DNA from: Streptomyces griseus
GTDB lineage: Bacteria > Actinomycetota > Actinomycetes > Streptomycetales > Streptomycetaceae
Assembly: GCF_001715295.1 (NCBI RefSeq)
Contig: NZ_MDKB01000001.1
Span: 332,346 to 396,345, forward strand
Length of the DNA: 64,000 bases
Reading direction: 5' to 3'
The position numbers and the translations under genes are program-made. Each line of letters opens with the position of its first letter. Within the stretch, counting starts at the first letter, position 1. Positions 9,311-18,364 of this stretch are shown here, piece by piece. The notes beneath the pieces were generated by a model. The model did no database searches, was not told the origin of the DNA, and was given only the letters and a program-made list of their open reading frames with translations.

Positions 9311-9528
9311 GTGGTGCCGCCGTCGCGCGCCTCTCCCACCGAGGGGACCGACAGGGGACTGTTCCGCGTCCGGGGTACGTACGGCTGTGCGCACGCGACG
9401 AAGGCTACGGGACCGGTGCGGCGATGTTCCAGGAGGGACCGAAGAGTTGGGTCGGTACCGCGTGTACGTCCCGTTACGTCGTCCGAGGTCACCTCCCGCT
9501 CGGCACGCCGTCGGACGCGACGCCTATC
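9311..9528. promoter_or_regulatory. Divergent promoter region, EccA-like gene and mycosin gene
   Basis: This stretch lies between the divergent EccA-like gene and mycosin gene and must contain both promoters. I see no convincing palindrome or promoter hexamers. The mycosin start at 9529 lacks a good ribosome-binding site, so a leaderless or weakly initiated transcript is possible. Confidence 0.35.
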
Positions 9529-10728
9529 ATGCGCGCCATGCCCCGTGCCCGAGTTGATCCCCGCCGCCGCCCCTGGGCCCCGGTCGTGGCCGCCCCCCTG
9601 CTGACGACCACGATCGCGACCGCGCTGGCCGTCGTGGGAGCCGCGCCCGCCGCGGCCGACTCCGTGGGGCTGCCGGTCGTGCGCTCCGTCCTGGCGGAGG
9701 ACGACACCTGCGCCTCGGTATCGAGCGAGAGGGCCACGGCCGAGCCCTGGGCGCTCGGCGCTCTGGGCGCGGCCCGCGCCCGGCCGCTCTCCCAGGGGGA
9801 GGGCACGACGGTCGCGGTCGTGGACACGGGGGTGGCCGAGGCGGCGCCCGCGCTGTCGGGGCGGGTGACCGCACTCGGGCCGGCCGGCGAGGACTGCGTC
9901 GGGCACGGCACGTTCGCGGCCGGCCTGATCGCGGCGACGCCCGGGGACGACGGGGGTCCCTCGGGGCTGGCGCCGCAGGCCCGGATCCTGGCCGTACGGG
10001 GCACGGGTGAGCGCGGCGGGAGCACGGTGGGCCAGGTCGCCGACGCGATCCGCCTGGCGGCGGACGAGGGCGCCGGCGTCATCTACGTCGCCGCGGCACT
10101 GGACAGCGGCAAGGCGCAGCTGACGGCGGCGGTCGCGTACGCGAGCGGCAAGGACGCGCTGGTGGTGGCTCCGCTGGCGCCGGACGCGCTGGAGCGGAAC
10201 GCGGAGCCGGCGCCCTGGTACTGGCCGGCGGCGGCGCCGGGCGTGCTGGCCGTGACGGACTACGGCCCCGACGGCGGCCGGCCGGCCGACGCCCCTCTGG
10301 TGGGCGGGGCGGACCTGGCCGCGCCCGGCGACGCGGTGGTGAGCATCGGCCCGAAGGGGCCGGGCCACTTCATCGGCTCGGGCGCCTCGTTCGCGGCCGC
10401 GCACGTCGCGGGGGCGGCGGCACTGGTGCGGGCCCGCTATCCGGAACTGAAGGCCGCGGAGGTCTCGCGCCGCCTGACCGAGGCGGCGTACCCGGCGGCG
10501 CCGCCACGCCTCGACCCGTACGGCGCGCTGACGGCCGTCCTGACGGACGCCAGGGGCACCGAGCCCCGGCCGGAACGGGCGGTGGTCCCGGACCCGCCCG
10601 CGACCCAGCCGCGCACCCGGGCTCTGGTGGTGGCGGGCGTGGGCGCCGGGCTGGTGCTGCTGGTGGCGGCGGGCGCCGTGGTCATCCCGCGCGGCCGGGC
10701 ACGGAACTGGCGTCCGGCGGGCAGCTGA
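9529..10728 (+). CDS. mycP: Mycosin-type S8 subtilisin-like protease of the T7SS
   Basis: The protein has 399 residues (396 from the ATG at 9538). It has an N-terminal signal sequence (hydrophobic stretch about residues 16-39), a subtilase domain and a C-terminal membrane anchor (about 364-385), the layout of ESX mycosins, membrane-bound proteases on the outer face of the cytoplasmic membrane. The triad is visible: Asp99 in VVDTGV, His126 in GHGTFAAG and Ser287 in GSGASFAAAH. The oxyanion-hole Asn expected in the AAGN region is not there; the aligned stretch reads VVAPLAPD with Pro218. The neighbours, the EccA-like ATPase and EccC, place it in the secretion locus. In mycobacteria mycosins cleave certain ESX proteins and stabilise the membrane complex; activity here is uncertain. 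Confidence 0.88.
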   Translation: MRAMPRARVDPRRRPWAPVVAAPLLTTTIATALAVVGAAPAAADSVGLPVVRSVLAEDDTCASVSSERATAEPWALGALGAARARPLSQGEGTTVAVVDTGVAEAAPALSGRVTALGPAGEDCVGHGTFAAGLIAATPGDDGGPSGLAPQARILAVRGTGERGGSTVGQVADAIRLAADEGAGVIYVAAALDSGKAQLTAAVAYASGKDALVVAPLAPDALERNAEPAPWYWPAAAPGVLAVTDYGPDGGRPADAPLVGGADLAAPGDAVVSIGPKGPGHFIGSGASFAAAHVAGAAALVRARYPELKAAEVSRRLTEAAYPAAPPRLDPYGALTAVLTDARGTEPRPERAVVPDPPATQPRTRALVVAGVGAGLVLLVAAGAVVIPRGRARNWRPAGS

Positions 10729-10750
10729 CGCCCCGCGGGGCGTCAGCTGC
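10721..10750. terminator. 30-bp perfect palindrome overlapping the mycP stop codon
   Basis: Bases 10721-10750 are a perfect palindrome. As a hairpin the arms are 10721-10733 and 10738-10750 with a 4-nt loop. The mycP stop codon lies in the left arm. Being symmetric, it can act on both strands of this convergent junction with eccC. Confidence 0.75.
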
Positions 10751-10802
10751 CGCCCGCCCGACGGGCTCCGGGGCCGCCGGGGCCCGTCGCGCGGCGAACC
10801 GT

Positions 10803-10827
10803 GGCCGCCCGGGGACCCCGGGCGGCC
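10803..10827 (-). terminator. Hairpin downstream of eccC
   Basis: Arms 10803-10812 and 10818-10827 are perfectly complementary, with a 5-nt loop (12 bp per side if the loop pairs further). It lies about 100 bases past the eccC stop and is the best candidate to end that minus-strand transcript. Confidence 0.55.
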
Positions 10828-10923
10828 CGACCCGGCCCCGCCGGTGGACGTCCGGCACAGGAGCGCGGGAGAGGAAGCGGCGCCCGGCAGGCACGCCCGC
10901 CGCGGGCCTGGGGGAGACACCCC

Positions 10924-13900
10924 TTACGGCTCCTGGTCCTCCAGCACCGCGGTCTGTACCTGGGTCTGCTTGCGGCGCGTCACCCGCGTACCCCGGCCCG
11001 GCGGCAGGTTCCGCCCCTTGACGCTGCCCAGGATGAAGCCCTCCGACGGCGGGCACGAGAGCAGCAGCGTCGGGGTGTTGACCTCCTGCATGCGGCGCAG
11101 CATCGGTTCGCCCAGCCCCCGGCCCGCGCCGGCGGCGGAGCGGGAGACGACCATGTGCAGGCCGACCTCGTAGCCGAGGGCCAGGTGGTTCAGCAGCGGG
11201 TCGAAGGGCGCGTTCATCGCGCTGGTGCCCAGCATGTCGTAGTCGTCCACGAGGATGAACAGCCGCGGGCCGTCCCACCAGTCGCACGTGCGCATCCGGG
11301 CCGGTGTGATCTCCGGGCCCGGCACACGGGCCGTCACCGCGCGGGCGGCGCCCGCGATCAGCTCCTTCAGGGCGTCCATCGACACCGCGTGGCCCAGGCG
11401 GTACTCGTCCGGGATCGCCTCCACCAGCGCACGGCGGTAGTCCACGACCATGATGCGCGCCTCGGCCGGGGTGTACCGGTCCATGATGGCCTTGGCCGTC
11501 AGGCGCAGCATGTTGGTCTTGCCGCTCTCCGCGTCACCGACCACGATCATGTGCGGGGTCTCGGAGAAGTCGTGCCACACCGTGGACAGACGCTCCTCCT
11601 CCAGGCCGATGGGCATCTTGAAGTCGCCCTTCGGAGCCGGGAGCGCGGACAGGGGGAGCCGGGTCGGCAGCATCCGGACCGGCGGGGCCGGCGGGCCCTG
11701 CCAGCTCTCGCGCACCGCCGCCACCAGACCGGCCACACCGTCGGACAGGTCGTCCGCGGACTCCACGCCGTCGATCCGGGGGAGCGCGGTGAGGTAGTGC
11801 AGCTTGGCGTCGCGTGTCAGGCCGCGGCCCGGCAGCCGGGGTACGGTCGCGGCGCGCCGCATGTCGATCTCGGAGTCCATGGGATCACCCATCCGCAGCT
11901 CCAGGTGGGTCGCGGCCTGGTCCCGGATGGCGGACGTCAGTTCCACCCAGCGGGCGGTGGTGACGATCAGGTGGATGCCGTAGTTGAGACCGCGGGCGGC
12001 GATCGAGCCGAAGGTCTGGATGTACCGGTCGAAGTCCTGGCGCACCGTCGACCAGCCGTCGATCACCAGGAACACGTCCCCGTGCCGGTGCTCGGGGAAC
12101 TCACCGGCGGCGAGGCGGCGCCGGAAGGAGGCCATGGAGTCGATGCCGTTGTCCAGGAAGAATCGCTCACGCTCCGCCAGCAGCGTGGTGACCTCGGCGA
12201 TCGTACGGCCGACCCGCTCGGTGTCCAGGCGGGCGGCGACACCGCTGACGTGCGGCAGGCCGGCCAGCCCGGCGAGCGTGCCACCACCGAAGTCGAGGCA
12301 GTAGAACTGCACCTCGCGCGGGGTGTGGGTGAGCGCCAGCGCGGTCATGATCGTGCGCACCATCGTGCTCTTGCCGCTCTGCGGCCCGCCCGCGACGGCG
12401 ATGTGACCGCCCGCGCCGGAGAGGTCGACGGTCAGCAGGTCGCGGAGCTGGTCGAAGGGGCGGTCGATGATGCCGATCGGGATGGTGAGCCGTCCCCGGT
12501 TCGAGGACCCGACGGTCGTCAGACCGAGCTCGGGATCCTCGGTGAGCGGCGGCAGCACCTGGTCGAGGGTGGCGGGCAGGTCCAGCGGAGGCAGCCACAC
12601 CTGGTGGGCCGGCGGCCCTGCGGTCAGCAACCGCTCCACGGCGACGGAGAGCAGGGTGTCCCCGGTCTCCTCCTGCTCGGGGGCGGGCTCGGGGGCCGGG
12701 GTGTCCGGAAGCCGGCGCGGCACGACGTAGCCACTGGTCCACGGGACGGTCTGGCTGGCCACCCGCGCCTGGTCGGCGCTGCCGCCCCGTCGCCGGTACG
12801 GGCCGGAGACGTACGCGGCGCGGAAGCGGGTCAGCGCCTCCACACCCGACTTGAGGAAGCCGCTGCCGGGCGCCGAGGGCAGCTGGTACGCGTCCGGTAC
12901 GCCGAGGACGCCGCGGCTCTCCATGGCGGAGAACGTACGCAGACCGATCCGGTACGACAGGTGGCTCTCCAGCTGGTGCATCCGGCCCTCATCCAGGCGC
13001 TGGGACGCGAGCAGCAGATGCACACCGAGGGACCGGCCGAGGCGGCCGATCATCACGAACAGCTCCATGAACTCCCGGTGGGCCGCCAGGAGCTCGCTGA
13101 ACTCGTCGACGACGACGAAGAGGCTGGGCAGCGGTTCCAGCGGCACGCCGGAGGCGCGGGCCTTCTCGTAGTCCAGCGCGGAGGTGTAGTTGCCCGCCGA
13201 CCGCAGCAGTTCCTGACGACGCATCAGCTCGCCGTGCAGGGCGTCCTGCATGCGGGACACGAGGGCGGCCTCACCGGCCAGGTTGGTGATGACGGCGGAA
13301 GTGTGGGGGAGTTCGTCCAGACCGAGGAAGGTGGCACCGCCCTTGAAGTCCACGAGGACGAAGTTGAGTGTTTCCGAGGAGTTCGTCAGGGCGAGTGACA
13401 GGACGAGGGTGCGCAGCAGTTCGCTCTTGCCGGAGCCGGTGGCCCCGATCAGCATGCCGTGCGGCCCGGTGCCGCCCTGGGCCGATTCCTTGATGTCCAG
13501 CTCGACCGGCTCGCCGTCGGCGCCGACCGCGATCGGCACCTTGAGGCGGGTGGGTCCGGTGTGCTGCCGCCACAGCGTCTCCGGGTCGTGGCGGTGCAGG
13601 TCGGGGATGCCCAGCAGTGTGGTCAGTTCGACGTTGGCGGACAGCGGCTCGGACGAGTCCGAGGCCGTGCCCAGACCCATGCGGTACGGAGCGAGCCGCC
13701 GCGCCAGGGACACGGCGCCCGTCACGCCGAAGCGGTCGGGCCTGCCGAGCCGGGTGGTCTGCTCCTTGCGCTCGCGGTCGGTGCGCACCAGCCCGAGGTC
13801 GTCCTCGCCGACCTCGAAGCGCAGCGTGATCCGGCCGGGCCGCCAGGAGAGGGCGCCGCTCAGGTCCAGTACGACCGCGTTGCGGAAGCCGGGGCCGTCC

Positions 13901-14901
13901 AGGCGGTGTCCTGCCGGGACGGTGCCCCCGTCCACCACGATCACGGTGAACGGTTCCTCGCGCCCGGGTACGGCGTCCGGGTCGAACGGGGGGCGCTCCA
14001 TGAACTCGGCGCCGAGCAGGTTCTCCAGCTCACCCAGCGCGGAGACGGTCATGCGGGTGGGGCCCGCACCGTCCGTGTCGTGCGGGTGCAGGCTGTGCGG
14101 GAGCCACTTCGTCCACTCCCAGTCCGCGCGCCGCTCGTCGGACACGCACAGGGCGATCCAGACGTCGTCGGGCGAGTGGAAGGTGGCCAGCTGGGCCAGC
14201 AGCGCGCGGGTCACGGACCGTATCCGCTCCTCGTCGCCCCGGAACAGGACCCGGGCCCAGGCCCGCAGATAGATCGCGATGGGCTGTTCCGGCACCGTCG
14301 AGTAGGCGCGGATGAAGCTGCGCAGGGCGTGCGCGCTGAGCGGTTCCAGGTCCTCGACGGGGTTCGTGGAGTTCGGGGTCAGCTTCAGGCTCAGCTTCTG
14401 CTCGCCGACCGCCATCCGGACCTCCCCGAAGTCCTCGTCGCGCGGACGGCGTTCCCACAGCCGGGTGGTGCCCGTCATGGACCACAGCGCGGCGGGCTCG
14501 GGGTGCCGCCAGGCCAGGGCCAGCTGCTGGTCCACGACGGCGCCGCGGACCTTGCGCCGGATCTGGGTGAGGTAGCGCAGGTAGTCCCGGCGCTCGCCCT
14601 TCAGCTTCTGCTTGCGCTCGGCGGCCTTGCGCATGAACTGGCCGATGAACATCGCCGCGGCGCCGAGCACCATCAGGCCCAGGGCGATGTAGATGAAGCC
14701 GCCGGAGCCCCGGGTCATACCGGGCCGCATGAACATGAACATCATGGAGACCGACATCAGGGCCATGGGCAGGTACGTCCACACGGCGGAGGTGTCGGGC
14801 ACCGTCTCGGGGAGGATCGGCGGTTCCTGGAGATTCAGCTCCCCGTCGGGCATCTCCGGGCCCCGGCGTCGGGCCGGGCGGCGGAACAGGACCACACTCA
14901 A
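10924..14901 (-). CDS. eccC: EccC, FtsK/SpoIIIE-type T7SS ATPase with three ATPase domains
   Basis: The protein has 1,325 residues, the size usual for actinobacterial EccC. It begins MSVVLFRRPARR from a TTG 9 nt after AAGGAG; upstream sequence in frame is low-complexity and was excluded. Two hydrophobic segments lie at about residues 39-90, followed by a cytosolic region with three P-loop domains: GATGSGKS (486-493), GGPQSGKS (838-845) and GDAESGKT (1122-1129). EccC is the motor of ESX systems; it recognises C-terminal signals on Esx dimers and drives translocation across the inner membrane. Here EccCa and EccCb are one chain. The gene is divergent from eccD-eccB, with 592 bp between the start codons, so the core complex is expressed from two opposed transcripts. 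A GTG at 14895 is an alternative start. Confidence 0.93.
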   Translation of the reverse strand: MSVVLFRRPARRRGPEMPDGELNLQEPPILPETVPDTSAVWTYLPMALMSVSMMFMFMRPGMTRGSGGFIYIALGLMVLGAAAMFIGQFMRKAAERKQKLKGERRDYLRYLTQIRRKVRGAVVDQQLALAWRHPEPAALWSMTGTTRLWERRPRDEDFGEVRMAVGEQKLSLKLTPNSTNPVEDLEPLSAHALRSFIRAYSTVPEQPIAIYLRAWARVLFRGDEERIRSVTRALLAQLATFHSPDDVWIALCVSDERRADWEWTKWLPHSLHPHDTDGAGPTRMTVSALGELENLLGAEFMERPPFDPDAVPGREEPFTVIVVDGGTVPAGHRLDGPGFRNAVVLDLSGALSWRPGRITLRFEVGEDDLGLVRTDRERKEQTTRLGRPDRFGVTGAVSLARRLAPYRMGLGTASDSSEPLSANVELTTLLGIPDLHRHDPETLWRQHTGPTRLKVPIAVGADGEPVELDIKESAQGGTGPHGMLIGATGSGKSELLRTLVLSLALTNSSETLNFVLVDFKGGATFLGLDELPHTSAVITNLAGEAALVSRMQDALHGELMRRQELLRSAGNYTSALDYEKARASGVPLEPLPSLFVVVDEFSELLAAHREFMELFVMIGRLGRSLGVHLLLASQRLDEGRMHQLESHLSYRIGLRTFSAMESRGVLGVPDAYQLPSAPGSGFLKSGVEALTRFRAAYVSGPYRRRGGSADQARVASQTVPWTSGYVVPRRLPDTPAPEPAPEQEETGDTLLSVAVERLLTAGPPAHQVWLPPLDLPATLDQVLPPLTEDPELGLTTVGSSNRGRLTIPIGIIDRPFDQLRDLLTVDLSGAGGHIAVAGGPQSGKSTMVRTIMTALALTHTPREVQFYCLDFGGGTLAGLAGLPHVSGVAARLDTERVGRTIAEVTTLLAERERFFLDNGIDSMASFRRRLAAGEFPEHRHGDVFLVIDGWSTVRQDFDRYIQTFGSIAARGLNYGIHLIVTTARWVELTSAIRDQAATHLELRMGDPMDSEIDMRRAATVPRLPGRGLTRDAKLHYLTALPRIDGVESADDLSDGVAGLVAAVRESWQGPPAPPVRMLPTRLPLSALPAPKGDFKMPIGLEEERLSTVWHDFSETPHMIVVGDAESGKTNMLRLTAKAIMDRYTPAEARIMVVDYRRALVEAIPDEYRLGHAVSMDALKELIAGAARAVTARVPGPEITPARMRTCDWWDGPRLFILVDDYDMLGTSAMNAPFDPLLNHLALGYEVGLHMVVSRSAAGAGRGLGEPMLRRMQEVNTPTLLLSCPPSEGFILGSVKGRNLPPGRGTRVTRRKQTQVQTAVLEDQEP

Positions 14902-14910
14902 GGAAACCGT

Positions 14911-14916
14911 CTCCTT
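14911..14916 (-). promoter_or_regulatory. Ribosome-binding site supporting the TTG start of eccC
   Basis: On the minus strand this is AAGGAG, 9 nt before the TTG at 14901. It favours TTG over the in-frame GTG at 14895, which would sit 15 nt away. Confidence 0.6.
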
Positions 14917-15493
14917 ACGGGGCAAGGGGGGAGAGCGGGCGGAACGACGTCGACGTCGTCGCCGGCGGCACCCGTCGTGGTCGGCACGGTGCCAGGACGC
15001 CGGACGGGGCCTCGCTGTCGCACGCACCCTACGCCGCGCCTCCGGCCGACGACGACCGCGCCTCCGGCCGACGACGACCGCGCCTCCGGCCGACGACGAC
15101 CGCGCCTCCGGCCGGCGCCGCCGGAGGACGTGCCCACCGTGCCGCCGTGTCACAATCTCGCTACAGGACCGGTCGTGGCCGCAACCACAGCGGGCGCGAC
15201 GGTACCCACGGGACGTGTCGCGCACCCCGTCCGTTCACGATCTCTTCCGCGCCCGTACCCCGAAGCCCTCAGCGCCGCGTCGTACGGTGAGCCCGCGGTC
15301 ACGTCGCGTTTCATGACCCGGGGCGCGTCGCGCAGGGCAGGCGGCTGATACTACGATCAGCGCGCCGACCGCCAACTACCGCCCCGTCCCGAGGTTTCGG
15401 AGCGCCCCCCAGCGACGTGTGATGTCCGGCGGTGCGTCAGACGGCGTTCCCTGACCGTTCGCAGCAGTAACCGGAGAAGCGTGAGCCATCCCG
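14917..15493. promoter_or_regulatory. eccC-eccD divergent intergenic region (577 bp beyond the eccC RBS)
   Basis: This is the longest non-coding stretch inside the secretion locus and must carry the promoters for eccC and for the eccD-eccB transcript. It contains a 22-bp tandem repeat (listed separately). No reading frame in it has a credible ribosome-binding site. I could not assign promoter hexamers. Confidence 0.5.
15036..15114. repeat. 22-bp direct tandem repeat, three full copies plus a partial
   Basis: The unit is 22 bp (about two helical turns), starting GCGCCTCCGG and ending GACGACGACC. Full copies are at 15036-15057, 15058-15079 and 15080-15101, with no mismatch between them, and a partial copy covers 15102-15114. 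It lies about 135 bp upstream of the eccC start and 380 bp upstream of eccD. Helically phased repeats in a divergent promoter suggest a binding array, but replication slippage would give the same picture. Confidence 0.9.
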
Positions 15494-16894
15494 ATGAGTG
15501 ATACTCAGGTGGCCGAGCTGTGCCGTCTGACGGTACGAGCCCCCGCCAGGACCATCGATCTCGCCGTGCCCGCCGACGTCCCCGTGGCCGACCTGCTGCC
15601 CGCGGTGCTCGGATACGCCGGGGACGACCTCGAGGAAGCCGGTATCGACCACGGCGGCTGGGTGCTCCAGCGGCTCGGCGGAGAACCACTGGACGAGGAA
15701 CGCACCCTCGACTCCTACGGTCTGCGCGACGGCGACACCCTCTACCTCCGACCACGCACCGAGGCCCTGCCCGAGGTGCATCTCGACGATCTCGTCGACG
15801 GCATAGCCACCACGATGCGGGACCACCCCTTCGGCTGGACCCCCAAGGTCAGCCGGTGGGTGCTGCTCGGCATCGCGGTCGCGGTCCTCGCCGCGGGCAT
15901 GGTGGTGATCGCGTGGCCCGGCGGCTCCGCGCTGTCCCGGGCCGTGTTCGCGACCGCCGCCGGCCTGCTCCTGCTGGCGGGTGCGGGCGCGGCGAGCCGG
16001 GCGGTCGGGGACGCCGGCGCCGGAGCCGCACTGGGCTTCATGGTGGGGCCCTACCTGGCCCTGGCCGGGTGGCTGCTGCCGGGCGGCGCGCTCAGCGGGC
16101 CGCACGCGCACGAGACGCTGGGCGCCCGGCTGCTCGCCGCCGGCGCCGCCGCGGCGGGCGGAGCGGTGCTCGCACTCGCCGTCGTGGCCGCGTTCGCCGC
16201 GCTCTTCCTGGGCATCGCCGTCGTCTCGGTCTTCGCGGCCCTGGCCGCCGTCCTGCTCATCACGACCGACCTGGCGCCCGTGCACGCGGCCGGGATCATC
16301 GCCGTCCTCGCGGTGGTCCTGGGCGCCTTCGTCCCGTCACTGGCCTTCCGCATGTCCGGGATGCGCATGCCACCCCTGCCGACCAACGCGCAGCAACTGC
16401 AGGAAGGCATCGAGCCGCACGCCACCTCCGTGGTCTCGGCCCGCGCCATCCTCGCCGACGGCTGGATGACCTCGCTGTACGGGGCGGTGGGCGTGGTGGC
16501 CGCCGGATGCCTCGTGGCGCTGGCCCGGGAGCGCGACCTGGCCGAGATCATCATGACGGTGGCGCTGTCCCTGCTGCTCGTCCTGCACGCCCGGGGGCTG
16601 GGCAACATCTGGCAGCGCATGTCGCTGGTGGTCCCGGGTGTCGCGGGACTGGTGATGCTGGTGCTGGTCGCCGCCCCGGCCGCGACGGCGGGTAGCCGGC
16701 TGGCGACGGCAGCGGGTCTGCTGGCCGCCACGGCGGGAATCGCGATCGCGGCCTGGACCGTACCCGGCCGCCGGCTCGTGCCGTACTGGGGCCGCGCGGG
16801 CGAACTGCTGCACTCGGCCCTGGCGGTCAGCATGCTGCCGCTCGCCCTGTGGGTGCTCGGCGTGTACGGCACCCTGCGGTCCATCAACGGCTGA
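15494..16894 (+). CDS. eccD: EccD, integral membrane channel component of the T7SS
   Basis: The protein has 466 residues. The first ~95 residues form a ubiquitin-like (YukD-type) domain, with PADVPVADLLPAVL and LDSYGLRDGDTLYL as the characteristic stretches. About eleven hydrophobic helices follow, from WVLLGIAVAVLAAGM to the C-terminus. EccD is the multispanning membrane protein of ESX systems; its N-terminal ubiquitin-like domain contacts EccC in the cytosol. The stop is 21 bases before the eccB start, so the two form an operon. Confidence 0.93.
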   Translation: MSDTQVAELCRLTVRAPARTIDLAVPADVPVADLLPAVLGYAGDDLEEAGIDHGGWVLQRLGGEPLDEERTLDSYGLRDGDTLYLRPRTEALPEVHLDDLVDGIATTMRDHPFGWTPKVSRWVLLGIAVAVLAAGMVVIAWPGGSALSRAVFATAAGLLLLAGAGAASRAVGDAGAGAALGFMVGPYLALAGWLLPGGALSGPHAHETLGARLLAAGAAAAGGAVLALAVVAAFAALFLGIAVVSVFAALAAVLLITTDLAPVHAAGIIAVLAVVLGAFVPSLAFRMSGMRMPPLPTNAQQLQEGIEPHATSVVSARAILADGWMTSLYGAVGVVAAGCLVALARERDLAEIIMTVALSLLLVLHARGLGNIWQRMSLVVPGVAGLVMLVLVAAPAATAGSRLATAAGLLAATAGIAIAAWTVPGRRLVPYWGRAGELLHSALAVSMLPLALWVLGVYGTLRSING

Positions 16895-16915
16895 CCGGAA
16901 GGGAGACACGCTGCC

Positions 16916-18364
16916 ATGCAGTCCAAACGCGATCAGGTCCACGCCCACATGTTCGTCATGGGCCGGCTGACCTCGGGCATGCTGCGCGCGGATCCGGACG
17001 CTCCGGAGAGCCCCCAGGGGCGGACCAACCGGGGGGTGGTGATCGGCATCGTGATCGCCGTCCTCCTGTCGGCCGGCTCCTTCGTCCTCGGGCTGCTCAA
17101 ACCCGGCACCAAGGACTCCTGGCGAGCCGCCGGGACCCTCGTCGTGAACAAGGACACCGGATCCCGCTACCTCTACCTGGACGGGCGGCTGCGGCCGGTG
17201 CGCAACTACGCCTCGGCGCGGCTCCTCGGGGGCGCCGACATGAAGGCGGTGACGGTCGGGTCCGGTTCCCTCAAGGGGACGCCGCACGGGTCACCCGTCG
17301 GCATCACCGGCGCCCCGGACGCGCTGCCCGGCAGCGGGGACCTGAACACCGGTCCGTGGCGGGTCTGTTCGGGCAGCGGGACGGGTGCCACCGCCACCAC
17401 CGTCGCGGTGGGCGCTCCCGCCGACGCCGCCGGCCTGCCCACCGGCAAGGCCATGCTGGTGACCGGGCCCGACAAGGCCGGTTATCTGGTGTGGCGGGGC
17501 AGCAAGCTCCTGCTGGACGAGGACAGCCGCGCCCGCGAGGCACTCGGCTACGGCTCCACCCCCCGCCTCCCCGTCTCGGCGGCCTTTCTGAACGCCCTGC
17601 CGTCCGGCCCCGACCTGCGCCCGCCGGACGTACCCGGCAAGGGCAAGGCCGGGCCGTCGCTGGGCGGCCGGGAGACCCGGATCGGCGAGGTCTTCCGGGT
17701 CACCGTGCCGGGCTCCGCCGACCGCTACTACCTGCTGCGCAAGGAGGGGCTGTCCCCCCTCACGTCGACCGGTGCCGCGCTCGTGCTCGGGGACCCGGAG
17801 ACCCGCGAGAAGGTCTACGGGGGCGGTGCGGCGAAGCTGACCGCCCTGGGCGCGGACGTGCTGAGCGGCCATCTGGCCCCCGGGGCGGGCGAGACCGCCG
17901 AGGACCCCGACCTGCCGTCGGCGCCGCCGGAGGCGGTGGCCCTCGGCGAGGACCACACCGTCTGCGTACGGATAGAGCCGGGTGAGCGCGGCCCCCGGAT
18001 CAGTGTGGCCCTGACCGGTACGGGCTCCCTGGGCCCGGCGGCCCAGGCACCGCCCGAGGGGCTCACCCCGGCCTGCATGCCGGTCGGCACGATCACCGTA
18101 CGGCCCGGCGGCGGGTCCCTGGTCCGCGCGCTCGGGGCGGGCGGGAGCAAGGTCGGCACCACCGTCTACCTGGTGACGGACACCGGGATGAAGTACCGGG
18201 TGGGTACGGCGGACGCGCTCGGGGCACTCGGCTACACGCAGGGCCAGGTGCGCGGACTTCCGGCGCCGCTCCTGGCGATGCTGCCGACGGGGCCGGACCT
18301 GACGACGGAGGCCGCGGCGACGGGCCGCAGTTCGAACACCACTCCGCGCTGCGACCGGAAGTGA
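16916..18364 (+). CDS. eccB: EccB, T7SS core membrane protein
   Basis: The protein has 482 residues and is preceded by a GGAAGGGAG site. A short cytosolic N-terminus (MQSKRDQVHAHMFVMGRL, typical of EccB) leads to a single transmembrane helix at about residues 41-61 (VVIGIVIAVLLSAGSFVLGLL) and a large extracytoplasmic domain. The outer domain contains repeated segments of the EccB type (YLYLDGRLRPVRNYASARLL; VYLVTDTGMKYRV) and two cysteines that could pair. EccB is part of the EccBCDE membrane complex; eccE is not seen here, as is common outside mycobacteria. A 380-bp gap separates it from the first esx gene. Confidence 0.92.
   Translation: MQSKRDQVHAHMFVMGRLTSGMLRADPDAPESPQGRTNRGVVIGIVIAVLLSAGSFVLGLLKPGTKDSWRAAGTLVVNKDTGSRYLYLDGRLRPVRNYASARLLGGADMKAVTVGSGSLKGTPHGSPVGITGAPDALPGSGDLNTGPWRVCSGSGTGATATTVAVGAPADAAGLPTGKAMLVTGPDKAGYLVWRGSKLLLDEDSRAREALGYGSTPRLPVSAAFLNALPSGPDLRPPDVPGKGKAGPSLGGRETRIGEVFRVTVPGSADRYYLLRKEGLSPLTSTGAALVLGDPETREKVYGGGAAKLTALGADVLSGHLAPGAGETAEDPDLPSAPPEAVALGEDHTVCVRIEPGERGPRISVALTGTGSLGPAAQAPPEGLTPACMPVGTITVRPGGGSLVRALGAGGSKVGTTVYLVTDTGMKYRVGTADALGALGYTQGQVRGLPAPLLAMLPTGPDLTTEAAATGRSSNTTPRCDRK

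Noticed and set aside
10801..13398. 865-codon plus-strand frame opposite eccC
   Set aside because: The minus strand carries EccC with three P-loops; the plus-strand translation is low-complexity and lacks a domain.
15036..15114. CRISPR array
   Set aside because: The 22-bp units are directly abutting with no spacers and no cas genes are nearby.
14902..15225. N-terminal extension of EccC of about 108 residues
   Set aside because: The extra sequence encodes the 22-bp tandem repeat as low-complexity residues, and a clear ribosome-binding site serves the TTG at 14901.
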